Notes: a model not told the origin generated them from the sequence alone. Shown: positions 40,539 to 49,726, counted from the stretch's first letter. The stretch is DNA of 64,000 bases from Planktomarina antarctica (GCA_029962705.1 JARPSE010000002.1:1-64000); one strand, 5' to 3'. Numbers and translations: made by a program.

Positions 40539-41836
40539 CCGGTAATTCGCTCTAAAATTAAGGGTTTTGGAACCGGTACCGTCGGTCCTAGCAATATAGC
40601 CAACTGCACTGCGTGGATTGCTTGATCAGCCGATTTTGTATCGTGACAATGTACTGATGCCATGGGCTGACCACAGCACAGCTTTGTACCCAACCGTACA
40701 ATTCCAGACAGGCCAACAGCATGATCAATCTGATCATCCTCGCGTTGCCGGCCGCCACCCAAATCTACAACAATCTGCCCTAATGCTGTCCCATCCATCG
40801 CCTGCACATAACCATCAATTGGTGCCAAAACCTCATATGCTGGTGCAATATTGAGGTAATCTTCCCAGCGCTCTGCAAAATTTTCAGGCCCACCTTGAGC
40901 AACAACCATCTTGCCAAACTTGGTCTTTGCACTGCCATCTTCAAGGTGTTTTATTAGCTCGTCTCGCGCACCTTTTTCCGTATAAAATATATTTGCCTGC
41001 ACCAAAAGTTGGGCACCCAGCTCGATGGCCACTTCCACCAAAGCACCTAGCCCACTGTCGAAAGCCCGCATGACATCAGCAATCTCCAAAGCATTACCAA
41101 TACTAGGCAAAAGCGGTTGGCTCATATCTGTAATGATCGCGCTGGTTGGGCATCCAGCACCGTTTGATGTCCGTACCAAAGCCTGTGCCAATGCCCGCGC
41201 CACACCTAGATCCTGCATCACTGCACCTGAGCCCGTTTTAACATCAAGCACTAGCGCCTCAAGCCCCGCAGCCAATTTTTTAGCCAAAATCGAGGAGGTA
41301 ATCAAATCCGTTGAGCGCACCGTACCAGTGACATCTCTCACCGCATAAAGCCGTTGATCAGCAGGGGCAATATCCGGTGTGGGGGCTACAATCGCACAGC
41401 CCACCGCTTTAACAATCGAGCGAAACTGTACCTCAGAAAAATGAGTCCGCAGACCCGGGATGGCTTCAAGTTTGTCGAGAGTACCGCCCGTATGGCCCAA
41501 ACCACGGCCCGAGATCATAGGTACAAAGGCTCCAACCGCCGCAAGCATCGGGGCTAAAAGTAGCGAGACAGCATCACCAACACCACCTGTTGAATGCTTG
41601 TCGATAACCTTTCCCGGTAGATCCCAGCTCAACACCTTGCCACTGTCGCGCATGCCCAATGTTAGGGCAACCCGCCCCGCATCATCGAGTCCATGCAAGC
41701 AAACAGCCATGGCAAAGGCGCCCGCTTGCGCGTCTGTGACCCGACCGTTCCCAATATCTTTTGCGAAGCGATTAATGGCCTCAGGCTCTACGGTCCGTCC
41801 CTCCCGTAGACAGAATAACACATCACGGGCTTGCAT
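40535..41836 (-). CDS. deoA: Thymidine phosphorylase
   Basis: Phosphorolysis of thymidine or deoxyuridine to base and deoxyribose 1-phosphate. The 433-aa protein contains DKHSTGGVGDAVSLLLAP, SGRGLGHTGGTLDKLEAIPG and DVKTGSGAVMQ, which form the phosphate and nucleoside sites. Its start overlaps the cdd stop by one base (TAATG) and its stop overlaps deoB by four, so its product passes directly to DeoB in the same operon. Confidence 0.96.
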   Translation of the reverse strand: MQARDVLFCLREGRTVEPEAINRFAKDIGNGRVTDAQAGAFAMAVCLHGLDDAGRVALTLGMRDSGKVLSWDLPGKVIDKHSTGGVGDAVSLLLAPMLAAVGAFVPMISGRGLGHTGGTLDKLEAIPGLRTHFSEVQFRSIVKAVGCAIVAPTPDIAPADQRLYAVRDVTGTVRSTDLITSSILAKKLAAGLEALVLDVKTGSGAVMQDLGVARALAQALVRTSNGAGCPTSAIITDMSQPLLPSIGNALEIADVMRAFDSGLGALVEVAIELGAQLLVQANIFYTEKGARDELIKHLEDGSAKTKFGKMVVAQGGPENFAERWEDYLNIAPAYEVLAPIDGYVQAMDGTALGQIVVDLGGGRQREDDQIDHAVGLSGIVRLGTKLCCGQPMASVHCHDTKSADQAIHAVQLAILLGPTVPVPKPLILERITG

Positions 41837-42252
41837 TATGGGGCCGGAACCGTCGCGCCAGCCTTGAGATGGTCAATATCAAAAGCCCCAGGAAGTAAAT
41901 CTGCAACAGTTGTTGCCTGCATACTGCCGTCCATGGCCACCATGGTGACCGAAACATCGCCCGTAGAAAATTCAGCGAGCTTTTGCCGACATCCCCCACA
42001 GGGCGGCACAGGACGGCTGCCACCAGCGATGACAGCCACTTCAGAAATTTCATATTCACCCGCTGCACACATTGCAGCAATAGCTCCTGCCTCAGCACAT
42101 GTACCCTCCGGATAGGCAGCATTTTCAACATTACAACCAACAAAAATGGTCCCGCTGGACGTACGGACAGCAGCACCAACTTGAAAATTGGAATAGGGTG
42201 TATGGGCATTGTCCCTAACATTTCTTGCAGCTTGGATCAGTTCTTGGTTCAT
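41836..42252 (-). CDS. cdd: Cytidine deaminase
   Basis: Deaminates cytidine and deoxycytidine to uridine and deoxyuridine. The 138-aa protein is the homotetrameric short form: NFQVGAAVRTSSG, NVENAAYPEGTCAEAGA (zinc Cys and catalytic Glu) and VPPCGGCRQ (two more zinc Cys). AAGGA lies 7 bases before ATG 42252; the longer frame to 42294 is not supported. First gene of the operon, so the operon promoter should lie just upstream of 42252, in the short gap to the cupin gene. Confidence 0.95.
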   Translation of the reverse strand: MNQELIQAARNVRDNAHTPYSNFQVGAAVRTSSGTIFVGCNVENAAYPEGTCAEAGAIAAMCAAGEYEISEVAVIAGGSRPVPPCGGCRQKLAEFSTGDVSVTMVAMDGSMQATTVADLLPGAFDIDHLKAGATVPAP

Positions 42253-42341
42253 ACGAGTATCCTTGGGTTTTTTGAGTAAAAAAGCAAGAAGCACTAGGCC
42301 TCAGATTATTGAAAGTGGTTACAGTATCCGTGATATGAAGC

Positions 42342-43427
42342 CTACACAAATTCTGTTTCAACATCACCAGGCAAACTCACTTCTAGCAGACTGAGGTCCC
42401 TAGACGGAGTATTGTAGCGAAATTGCATACCAGGCGGGATCACAAATGCGTCACCCGCGACCAAATGCTGCGCTCGTTGACCTCCACCTTCTAGGGTCAG
42501 ACTTCCATCCAGCACGAAGGTAAAGTGAATGTCACTGTTGTGCGTGGACCAAACTGGCGCACCCTCCCCTAGCTTAATAACCTGCACATCGGCAACAGCT
42601 TGGGTATTGAATGAAATACTCGTATCGCGTGCTAAAAATCCTGGAAGGCGGTAGGGTAGCCATTCAGCATCATACGCCTGACAATGAACAAATCTTTGCC
42701 CCGAGAATACCCGATCTGGTCTCAGTGCATCTGTTGGCAATTCCATATCATGATCAATCGTCGTGACATGCTCTGCAGGCACACCAATTTCAATCACTTC
42801 AATATCATCACTTGCAAACAGAACCCGATGGCGGATTTCAGGGGGTTGGATCACGCAGTTTCCCGCATATAGCCGGAAAGGTGGGCCCTGATCCTCATAG
42901 ACCAAATCAACCCAGCCCTTATAACAGTAAATCAGCTGAAAGCCGACCGAATGGAAATGCACCATATCTGGCACAGGGCCACCACCAGGAATGCGGATAT
43001 GGCTGGCGATGATTGAGCCTCCAAGACGGCTGGGAATTAAATCGCGATATTGCATACCAGCCCGACCAATCACCCAAGGGGCCTGATCTGCCATTCTACG
43101 CACCGCAAATTCATGTTCCGTGTGCGGCATTATCACCGGCGGAGCAAGGGCGACAATATCAATTCTAGTGCCATTGGGCGCCACAAGCTGGGTCTTACCA
43201 CCAGCAATCAAAACCGGGTCATCACAGAGGATACGGAGCAGACCTGGAGCTACGTCTGCGTCTTTCTGCACACGCACCCGGAGGCCAAAGCCAGAGAATA
43301 CTGCGACGCTAGGATCATCCGCTGGAAATATCTCATCCATCCTCATACCTAATACCTTAGTAAAAAACGGAATGTCATCACGTAGCTCTTTGGTAGGCAG
43401 CAATACTTCTGCGCGAATATTTTGCAT
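42342..43427 (-). CDS. VOC domain fused to a double cupin
   Basis: A 361-aa protein. Residues 1-105 resemble a glyoxalase/VOC module (VLLPTKELRDDIPFFTKVLGMRMDEIFP, then VAPNGTRIDIVA). Two cupin barrels follow: about 150-220 with FHSVGFQLIYCYKGWVDL and IQPPEIRHRVLFA, and about 270-355 with STHNSDIHFTFVLDGSLTL and DAFVIPPGMQFRY. Both barrels keep His/Glu-type metal positions only partly, so enzyme versus binding protein cannot be decided. No pathway is assigned. It is divergent from prpE over 155 bases, and may be cotranscribed upstream of the cdd operon (89-bp gap). Confidence 0.75.
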   Translation of the reverse strand: MQNIRAEVLLPTKELRDDIPFFTKVLGMRMDEIFPADDPSVAVFSGFGLRVRVQKDADVAPGLLRILCDDPVLIAGGKTQLVAPNGTRIDIVALAPPVIMPHTEHEFAVRRMADQAPWVIGRAGMQYRDLIPSRLGGSIIASHIRIPGGGPVPDMVHFHSVGFQLIYCYKGWVDLVYEDQGPPFRLYAGNCVIQPPEIRHRVLFASDDIEVIEIGVPAEHVTTIDHDMELPTDALRPDRVFSGQRFVHCQAYDAEWLPYRLPGFLARDTSISFNTQAVADVQVIKLGEGAPVWSTHNSDIHFTFVLDGSLTLEGGGQRAQHLVAGDAFVIPPGMQFRYNTPSRDLSLLEVSLPGDVETEFV

Positions 43428-43582
43428 AATTTATCTCAACTTTCCCTTAACACTTTCGGGATAAGTTCAACGAGATGCAATGGCGTATCGTTACGTTGGC
43501 CCCTGTTATCGCAAGCTACAACTTGCACCCGGGTGTTCTATAAGGAATATGGGCCCACAGCATTTTAACCGGAGTTCATCAT

Positions 43583-45469
43583 ATGTCGTTCAAAGATATC
43601 TATGCAGGCTGGCAAGCAGATCCTGAAGCATTTTGGATGAAAGCCGCTGAGGCCATCGATTGGGTTCAGCCCCCATCGAAAGCCCTCTGGGACGATAATG
43701 TCCCAATGTATGAATGGTTCAAAGATGCGCAGGTTAATACCTGCTATAATGCCGTGGACCGACATGTCGAAGCCGGTAACGGCGACCGCGTGGCAATCAT
43801 CTATGACAGCCCCGTCACCGGCCATAAATCAAAAACCACATATGCAAATTTACAAACCCAAGTGGCATCATTAGCCGGCGGCTTGGCGAGCAAGGGCATC
43901 GTATCAGGGGATCGCGTGATCATATATATGCCAATGATCCCTGAAGCTTTGATTGCTATGCTCGCCTGCACACGTATTGGCGCTATCCACTCAGTTGTTT
44001 TTGGTGGCTTCGCAGCAAATGAGCTGGCCGTGAGAATTGATGATGCAACACCCAAAGCAATCATAGCAGGCTCCTGCGGCATCGAACCGGGCCGCATCAT
44101 TGAATATAAACCCCTATTGGATGGTGCCATAGAGCTGGCCCAGCACAAGCCAGAGTTTACCGTGATATTCCAACGCACCGAATGCGAAGCCCAACTCGGT
44201 AACATCGATGTAGAATGGCATGCGCTGCAGGCAGGCGTCACGCCAGCCCCCTGCATTGCAGTATCTGGCGATCATCCAGCTTATATCTTATACACCTCCG
44301 GCACCACCGGAGCGCCAAAGGGCGTTGTGCGTCCAACTGCGGGCCATTTGGTGGCCCTCAATTGGACCATGAAGAATATTTACAATGTGGATCCTGGAGA
44401 TGTATTCTGGGCCGCCTCAGATGTAGGTTGGGTCGTAGGGCACTCGTATATTTGTTATGCGCCCCTGATTCACGGTAATACTACCGTCGTTTTCGAGGGC
44501 AAACCAGTTGGAACTCCAGACGCAACTACGTTTTGGCGGGTTATCGCAGAACACGATGTACGTAGCTTTTTCACCGCCCCAACAGCACTTCGCGCTATTA
44601 AGCGTGAAGACTCGGAGGGTGTCTCAATTAAAAATTTCGATATGTCGAGATTACGCGCGCTTTATCTTGCAGGTGAACGCGCAGATCCTGATACAATCGA
44701 ATGGGCCCAGAAAGTCATGGGCGTCCCAGTTTACGATCACTGGTGGCAAACTGAAACTGGATACACAATCGCTGGAAATCCAGCAGGAATCGAGGCAATG
44801 CCTGTTAAGATTGGCTCACCCACCGTTGCGATGCCAGGATATGACGTCCAAATTCTAAATGAGGGTGGACATGAAATGCAGCCAGGTGAATTGGGTGCCA
44901 TAGCAGTGAAACTACCCTTACCACCGGGCACCTTACCAACTCTATGGAATGCGCCAGAACGGTATGTAAAATCCTACCTAACCACTTTCCCCGGGTATTA
45001 CGAAACCGGAGATGCCGGAATGATTGATACGGATGGATATCTATACATAATGGCTCGCACAGACGACGTAATCAATGTAGCTGGCCACAGGTTGTCTACC
45101 GGTGGGATGGAAGAGGTATTGGCGGCCCACCCCGATGTAGCAGAATGCGCCGTAATCGGTGTGGGGGATGATTTGAAAGGCCAGCTGCCTATGGGGTTTT
45201 TGTGTCTTAATAAGGGCTGCACCAGACCACATGCAGATATTGTTTTGGATGTGATTAAGTTGGTGCGGGAGAAAATTGGTCCTGTTGCCGCCTTCAAATT
45301 AGCCTGTGTCGTGGATCGCTTACCAAAAACCCGATCAGGTAAAATTCTGCGTGGAACAATGGTCAGTATTGCAGACAGCAAACCATTCAAAGCCCCAGCT
45401 ACCATAGATGATCCAGTCATTCTTGACGAAGTGCGGAGTGCACTTAAAGCTATGGGGTATGCAAAGTAA
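43583..45469 (+). CDS. prpE: Propionyl-CoA synthetase (propionate--CoA ligase)
   Basis: A 628-aa AMP-forming ligase in the acetyl/propionyl-CoA synthetase group. The N-terminal ACAS segment (FKDIYAGWQADPEAFWMKAAEAIDW) and the length match PrpE better than Acs. Motifs: YTSGTTGAPKGVVRPTAGH, ASDVGWVVGHSYICYAPL, HWWQTETGY, GYYETGDAGMID, RTDDVINVAGHRLSTGGMEE and KTRSGKILRGT with the lysine that is acetylated in such enzymes. GGAG stands 9 bases before ATG 43583. The MeaB chaperone at 52.3-53.3 kb points to methylmalonyl-CoA as the route for its product. Confidence 0.93.
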   Translation: MSFKDIYAGWQADPEAFWMKAAEAIDWVQPPSKALWDDNVPMYEWFKDAQVNTCYNAVDRHVEAGNGDRVAIIYDSPVTGHKSKTTYANLQTQVASLAGGLASKGIVSGDRVIIYMPMIPEALIAMLACTRIGAIHSVVFGGFAANELAVRIDDATPKAIIAGSCGIEPGRIIEYKPLLDGAIELAQHKPEFTVIFQRTECEAQLGNIDVEWHALQAGVTPAPCIAVSGDHPAYILYTSGTTGAPKGVVRPTAGHLVALNWTMKNIYNVDPGDVFWAASDVGWVVGHSYICYAPLIHGNTTVVFEGKPVGTPDATTFWRVIAEHDVRSFFTAPTALRAIKREDSEGVSIKNFDMSRLRALYLAGERADPDTIEWAQKVMGVPVYDHWWQTETGYTIAGNPAGIEAMPVKIGSPTVAMPGYDVQILNEGGHEMQPGELGAIAVKLPLPPGTLPTLWNAPERYVKSYLTTFPGYYETGDAGMIDTDGYLYIMARTDDVINVAGHRLSTGGMEEVLAAHPDVAECAVIGVGDDLKGQLPMGFLCLNKGCTRPHADIVLDVIKLVREKIGPVAAFKLACVVDRLPKTRSGKILRGTMVSIADSKPFKAPATIDDPVILDEVRSALKAMGYAK

Positions 45470-45522
45470 ACTGAGTTAAGGCCCATTTAAGCATACTATA
45501 CATGTTCAGCTGGCATAGCTTT

Positions 45523-46296
45523 TTAAGCAAATTGCTCCTGAATAAGACGTTCTTCCAGCCCATGATCAGGGTCAAACAAGAGGCGATGCATAATATCGTT
45601 TGCACTTTCAATTTCCACTGACACCACATCCTGCACAGAGCGGTTGTCAGCATCCGCCATAACGGGTCGCTTGATGGGCTCGATCACTTCAAACCTCACC
45701 TTGGCTGCCTTCGGTAATACCGCTCCGCGCCATCTACGCGGCCGAAATGCTGCCATAGCAGTAAGAGCCAATACCTCAGACCCAATCGGCAGTATTGGAC
45801 CATGCGCAGAATAGTTATAGGCGGTTGAACCCGCAGGGGTAGCGACCAAGGCTCCATCACAGGCCAGCTCATCCAGCCGCAATCGGTCATCTACAAAAAT
45901 TTGTAACTTCGCAGCTTGCGGGCCTTGCCGCAGAAGAGAAACCTCATTGATGGCCAGCGCAGAATGTTGGCTACCATCGGTGCAGGTCGCACGCATACGC
46001 AACGGGTGGATCACAGCTTCTTCTGCTGCAGTCAATCTTTGAGACAAGTTATCAAGTGAAAACTCATTCATCAAAAAACCAACAGTACCCCGATTCATCC
46101 CATAAACCGGTACATTGAGATGCTGGGTCGTATGCAGAGCTTGCAACATAAAGCCGTCCCCACCGAGCGCAACAATGACATCCGCATCACCTAGCTCACA
46201 ATCTCCAAATTGGTGTACAAATGTATTCCTTGCAGACTGGGCCAATTCTGCAGTACTAGCCAAAAAGGCGATGCGTTTACGGTCTGACGTGGGCAT
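45523..46296 (-). CDS. nadK: NAD kinase
   Basis: Phosphorylates NAD+ to NADP+ with ATP. The 257-aa protein has the GGDG motif (IVALGGDGFMLQ), MNRGTVGFLMNEF, ALAINEVSLLR and the PAGSTAYNYSAHG segment. It is a short bacterial form. GGAG stands 8 bases before ATG 46296, so the frame extending to 46419, which would contain the glyA promoter region, is not used. Divergent from glyA. Confidence 0.93.
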   Translation of the reverse strand: MPTSDRKRIAFLASTAELAQSARNTFVHQFGDCELGDADVIVALGGDGFMLQALHTTQHLNVPVYGMNRGTVGFLMNEFSLDNLSQRLTAAEEAVIHPLRMRATCTDGSQHSALAINEVSLLRQGPQAAKLQIFVDDRLRLDELACDGALVATPAGSTAYNYSAHGPILPIGSEVLALTAMAAFRPRRWRGAVLPKAAKVRFEVIEPIKRPVMADADNRSVQDVVSVEIESANDIMHRLLFDPDHGLEERLIQEQFA

Positions 46297-46402
46297 TTCG
46301 GAAACTCCGTTTCCGCACCCTACTCCTGGCCAAGCTAAAAACGCAAGCCATGGACATAATACAGGGAAACAGGTCAATAAGTCGCGGTATGAGGCTTTGA
46401 CA

Positions 46403-46416
46403 TTTCCTATAGGAAA
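46403..46416. promoter_or_regulatory. Perfect palindrome directly behind a TTGACA box, nadK/glyA region
   Basis: TTTCCTATAGGAAA is a perfect 14-base palindrome. It starts immediately after TTGACA (46397-46402), a consensus -35 hexamer pointing toward glyA, so it would occupy the spacer between -35 and -10. This is a typical repressor site layout. No clear -10 hexamer could be assigned. Confidence 0.45.
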
Positions 46417-46454
46417 CATGCAGTGATGGTGCTAACCGTCAAAGGAACAAAATC

Positions 46455-47735
46455 ATGACAGCCGAAATCACTAATTTCTTCAATGCCGACTTAGCTGATA
46501 CAGATCCTGCCTTAGCAAAAGCTATTGACCAAGAGCTGGGACGCCAGCGCGATGAAATCGAATTGATTGCCTCTGAAAATATCGTTTCAAGAGCGGTGCT
46601 ACAAGCGCAGGGCTCAGTGATGACCAATAAGTATGCTGAGGGATATGTGGGGCGGCGGTATTATGGCGGCTGTGAGTATGTGGATATTGCCGAAACGCTC
46701 GCCATTGAGCGTGCCTGTCAGTTGTTTAACTGCAAGTTCGCAAATGTGCAGCCCAACTCTGGCAGTCAAGCCAATCAAGGGGTATTCCAGGCCCTGTTGC
46801 AGCCTGGCGACACAATCCTTGGCATGTCTCTCGATGCCGGTGGTCACCTCAGTCATGGGGCTGCGCCAAACCAATCAGGAAAATGGTTCAATGCCATACA
46901 ATACGGTGTCCGAAAGCAAGATAATCTGCTGGACTATGACCAAGTGCAAGAGCTTGCAGCCAAGCATAAACCAAAATTGATCGTCGCAGGCGGCTCCGCT
47001 GTTCCGCGCCAAATTGATTTTAAACGTATGCGCGAAATTGCCGATAGTGTTGGTGCGTATTTGCATGTTGATATGGCACATTTCGCGGGTCTTGTGGCAG
47101 CGGGTGAACACCCAAGTCCCTTCCCATATGCCCATGTAGCCACCACCACCACACATAAAACTCTACGTGGACCACGCGGCGGAATGATTGTGACCAATGA
47201 CGAAGTACTTGCAAAAAAGTTCAATTCTGCAATTTTTCCAGGCATCCAGGGAGGTCCTTTGATGCATGTTATCGCAGCCAAAGCCGTGGCCTTCGGGGAA
47301 GCATTGCAGCCAGAGTTCAAAACTTACATTCAAAACGTGATCAAAAATGCACAGGCCCTATCTGATCAATTGATAAAAGGTGGGTTGGATACGGTAACGC
47401 ATGGCACAGATACCCATGTTTTGCTGGTAGATTTGCGCCCAAAAGGCGTTAAGGGCAATGCAACAGAGAACGCTCTTGGCCGCGCGCGCATCACCTGCAA
47501 TAAAAATGGTGTTCCATTTGATCCCGAAAAGCCAATGGTAACAAGTGGTATACGTCTGGGCAGTCCAGCCGGCACAACACGCGGATTTGGCGAAACAGAG
47601 TTCCGTCAAATAGCTGACTGGATCATCGAAGTAGTCGACGGGCTAGCTGCGAATGGCGAAGAGGGCAATGCAGCCGTTGAAGCAAAAGTCAAAGCTGAAG
47701 TTGGTGTATTGTGCGCACGCTTCCCAATATATTAA
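46455..47735 (+). CDS. glyA: Serine hydroxymethyltransferase
   Basis: Converts serine and tetrahydrofolate to glycine and 5,10-methylene-THF, the main one-carbon source. The 426-aa PLP enzyme shows DPALAKAIDQELGRQRDEIELIASEN, NKYAEGYVGRRYYGGCEYVD, HVDMAHFAGLVAAGEHPSP and the PLP lysine Lys235 in TTTHKTLRGPRGG. AAAGGA precedes ATG. Monocistronic, closed by a terminator. The folate genes folB and folP lie elsewhere in the window. Confidence 0.97.
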   Translation: MTAEITNFFNADLADTDPALAKAIDQELGRQRDEIELIASENIVSRAVLQAQGSVMTNKYAEGYVGRRYYGGCEYVDIAETLAIERACQLFNCKFANVQPNSGSQANQGVFQALLQPGDTILGMSLDAGGHLSHGAAPNQSGKWFNAIQYGVRKQDNLLDYDQVQELAAKHKPKLIVAGGSAVPRQIDFKRMREIADSVGAYLHVDMAHFAGLVAAGEHPSPFPYAHVATTTTHKTLRGPRGGMIVTNDEVLAKKFNSAIFPGIQGGPLMHVIAAKAVAFGEALQPEFKTYIQNVIKNAQALSDQLIKGGLDTVTHGTDTHVLLVDLRPKGVKGNATENALGRARITCNKNGVPFDPEKPMVTSGIRLGSPAGTTRGFGETEFRQIADWIIEVVDGLAANGEEGNAAVEAKVKAEVGVLCARFPIY

Positions 47736-47745
47736 ACCTAATACT

Positions 47746-47784
47746 TTGGGTGGGGCGCGTTTCATAGGAGCCCCACCCAATTTT
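47746..47784 (+). terminator. Rho-independent terminator of glyA
   Basis: TTGGGTGGGGC (47746-47756) pairs perfectly with GCCCCACCCAA (47770-47780) around a 13-base loop, then TTTT. It sits 11 bases after the glyA stop and just ahead of the convergent VOC gene, for which it may also serve. Confidence 0.88.
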
Positions 47785-47792
47785 AGAAAATG

Positions 47793-48377
47793 TCATTTTT
47801 CAATATCAAAATCTGACAAACTTGGTACGCCTTGATGAGCCAAGCGCTCTAAGGCTTTCGCCACGTGCCGATCTGAAATTGCTAAATCTTCAGCCCCTAC
47901 CCTAATCCGATGCGCCTCAAACAAAACGCGGGCATGCGACACGCCTAAAGGTGGTGTAAACTTATAAGCGGCAAGCTCAATAAGCAGACCCAAGGGTTCA
48001 CGAAAATACAACGACGTCATGAAACCCCGATCTTTCAAGCCTGAATGCACAATGCCAAGCTGGTCAAGCTTCTCAGGTAGATGTATCGACACAGCCTGGC
48101 TAACAGAAAATGCAATATGGTGTACTGCACCAACCACTATCGGAGTTTTTTCCTGCCTTGGCTCGCGTGTCTCATCACAGAAAACGGTGATCAAGCGATC
48201 ATCGCCAGGGTCAAAATACAGATGAGTTTCCACTAGATTATCAAGATTGGGTTGCTCAAACACAAACGGCATGCCCAAAACTCCCTCCCAAAAGTCTAGG
48301 GTAATCTGCCGACCAGCACCAGTCAGAGTAATATGATGCAAGCCTTGGGTGGGAATGGATATATCGCACTTCGTCAT
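47793..48377 (-). CDS. VOC-family (glyoxalase/bleomycin-resistance) protein
   Basis: A 194-aa protein with two vicinal-oxygen-chelate modules: LHHITLTGAGRQITLDFWEGVLGMPFVFEQ with a metal histidine, then VGAVHHIAFSV with SLYFREPLGLLIELAAY carrying the second histidine and glutamate. This layout matches ring-cleaving dioxygenase-like and glyoxalase-type proteins. Substrate unknown. AAAGGGG lies 5 bases before ATG 48377. Divergent from the esterase gene across 78 bases. Confidence 0.85.
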   Translation of the reverse strand: MTKCDISIPTQGLHHITLTGAGRQITLDFWEGVLGMPFVFEQPNLDNLVETHLYFDPGDDRLITVFCDETREPRQEKTPIVVGAVHHIAFSVSQAVSIHLPEKLDQLGIVHSGLKDRGFMTSLYFREPLGLLIELAAYKFTPPLGVSHARVLFEAHRIRVGAEDLAISDRHVAKALERLAHQGVPSLSDFDIEK

Positions 48378-48455
48378 GGAGACCCCTTTAACTAAATTCA
48401 TACTCCCGTCATAGCGGGGCTGGTGCGACCTGAAAACCCACCTTAGATTAGTGCC

Positions 48456-49208
48456 ATGTTGCATATGACCTCTCATGGCCACGATACTGGCACACCGCTC
48501 ATAATTGCCCATGGCCTGTTTGGCTCTGCACGCAACTGGGGCGTGATCGCCAAACGCTTGTCAGATACCCGCAGGGTCGTCACACTTGATTTACGCAACC
48601 ACGGAGCCAGCCCTTGGCAAGACGATCACAGCTATCCTGCCTTGGCAGAAGATTTGTCTGAAGTGATCACCTCAATTGGTGGCCACGTTGATCTGCTCGG
48701 TCATTCCATGGGAGGCAAAGCCGCCATGGTGGCTGCCCTATCGGGAGCAGATATCCGCCGCCTGATCGTAGCAGATATAGCACCTGTAGCATACACCCAT
48801 ACCCAGCAGCATCTAATTGAGGCCATGCAAGCCTTGCCCTTAGAAAAGCTATCTAGCCGTACCCAAGCCGAAGAAATTCTTAGCCGTAGAATCGAAGACC
48901 CGACAGTACGCAGCTTTTTGTTACAAAGCCTCAACCTACGAGACCAAACTTGGCGGCTCAACCTAACGGCCCTCAGCGCATCTATGGCGCAGATAATTGG
49001 CTTTCCAGAGATTTTGGGCAGTTTCACCGCACCAACCTTATTTCTGACAGGTGCCAATTCTGATTACCTGCGTCCAGAACATCGCCCCATAATAAGATCT
49101 CTATTCCCAAAAGCGCGCTTTGCCAAAATTCCCAATGCGGGCCATTGGTTACATGCGGAGAGACCTCGAGAATTTGAAGCGGCGGTACGCATTTTTCTCA
49201 ACACATAA
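48456..49208 (+). CDS. Alpha/beta hydrolase (YbfF-like esterase)
   Basis: A 250-aa serine esterase of the YbfF/palmitoyl-CoA-esterase-like group. Oxyanion region IIAHGLFGSARNWG, nucleophile elbow LLGHSMGGKAAM (Ser), and a late catalytic His in IPNAGHWLHAERP; an acidic residue is available in LTGANSDYLRP. Probably cytoplasmic, as no signal peptide is visible. ATG 48456 is used; ATG 48465 is an alternative. It ends 8 bases from the convergent PhnA-like gene. Confidence 0.88.
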   Translation: MLHMTSHGHDTGTPLIIAHGLFGSARNWGVIAKRLSDTRRVVTLDLRNHGASPWQDDHSYPALAEDLSEVITSIGGHVDLLGHSMGGKAAMVAALSGADIRRLIVADIAPVAYTHTQQHLIEAMQALPLEKLSSRTQAEEILSRRIEDPTVRSFLLQSLNLRDQTWRLNLTALSASMAQIIGFPEILGSFTAPTLFLTGANSDYLRPEHRPIIRSLFPKARFAKIPNAGHWLHAERPREFEAAVRIFLNT

Positions 49209-49216
49209 CACATGAA

Positions 49217-49726
49217 CTATTTCTTTTTGACAAATTCCGTTAGGATTACGATCCTCTGGCCAGCCACTCGACCCTCAATATGCGCGTCATTGCCAACCAC
49301 CAGAGAAATCCCACGGACTGAAGTGCCTCGCTTGGCTGTGAAGCCCGCGCCCTTGACCGCTAAATCTTTGACCAAGATAACTGTATCACCTACAGCCAAG
49401 GGAACCCCATTGCTGTCACGGTGATTGGTGACTAGTGCCACGTTATCCGCCCAAGCGCGGGTCTCGTCATCAAGGTACAACTGCTCAGTCAATTCTCGGG
49501 CCCAATCATGCTTAGACAGCCTTAACAACATCCTGGCAGCCAGAACTTGCACAGCAGGTTCCTCAGACCACATTGCCCCAGCCAACCCACGCCAGTGGTT
49601 GGGGTCCGGTAGTCCGGTCAATTGGGTCAAACACGTCTCACAAAGCGTCACAGATGCCCCAAAGGGACCACCAGAAACTTCTGTATGATGTAGAGGCGTA
49701 TTAGAGGAGCAAAGTGGGCATGTCAT
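49217..49726 (-). CDS. PhnA/YjdM-family zinc-ribbon protein
   Basis: A 169-aa protein. The N terminus holds a zinc ribbon (CPLCSSN and CETCLTQL), and the C-terminal ~70 residues match the PhnA/YjdM domain: DSNGVPLAVGDTVILVKDLAVKG, GFTAKRGTSVRGISLV and HIEGRVAGQRIVILTEFVKK. E. coli YjdM is about 111 aa, so this one has an added middle segment (WRGLAGAMWSEEPAVQVLAARMLL). Despite the old name, no phosphonate function is established. It lies 33 bases downstream of lepA on the same strand. Confidence 0.85.
   Translation of the reverse strand: MTCPLCSSNTPLHHTEVSGGPFGASVTLCETCLTQLTGLPDPNHWRGLAGAMWSEEPAVQVLAARMLLRLSKHDWARELTEQLYLDDETRAWADNVALVTNHRDSNGVPLAVGDTVILVKDLAVKGAGFTAKRGTSVRGISLVVGNDAHIEGRVAGQRIVILTEFVKKK

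Noticed and set aside
46297..46454. Riboswitch (glycine, THF or SAM type) before glyA
   Set aside because: Apart from the palindrome and a -35-like box I could not build any conserved riboswitch core; a covariance-model search of this stretch would decide.
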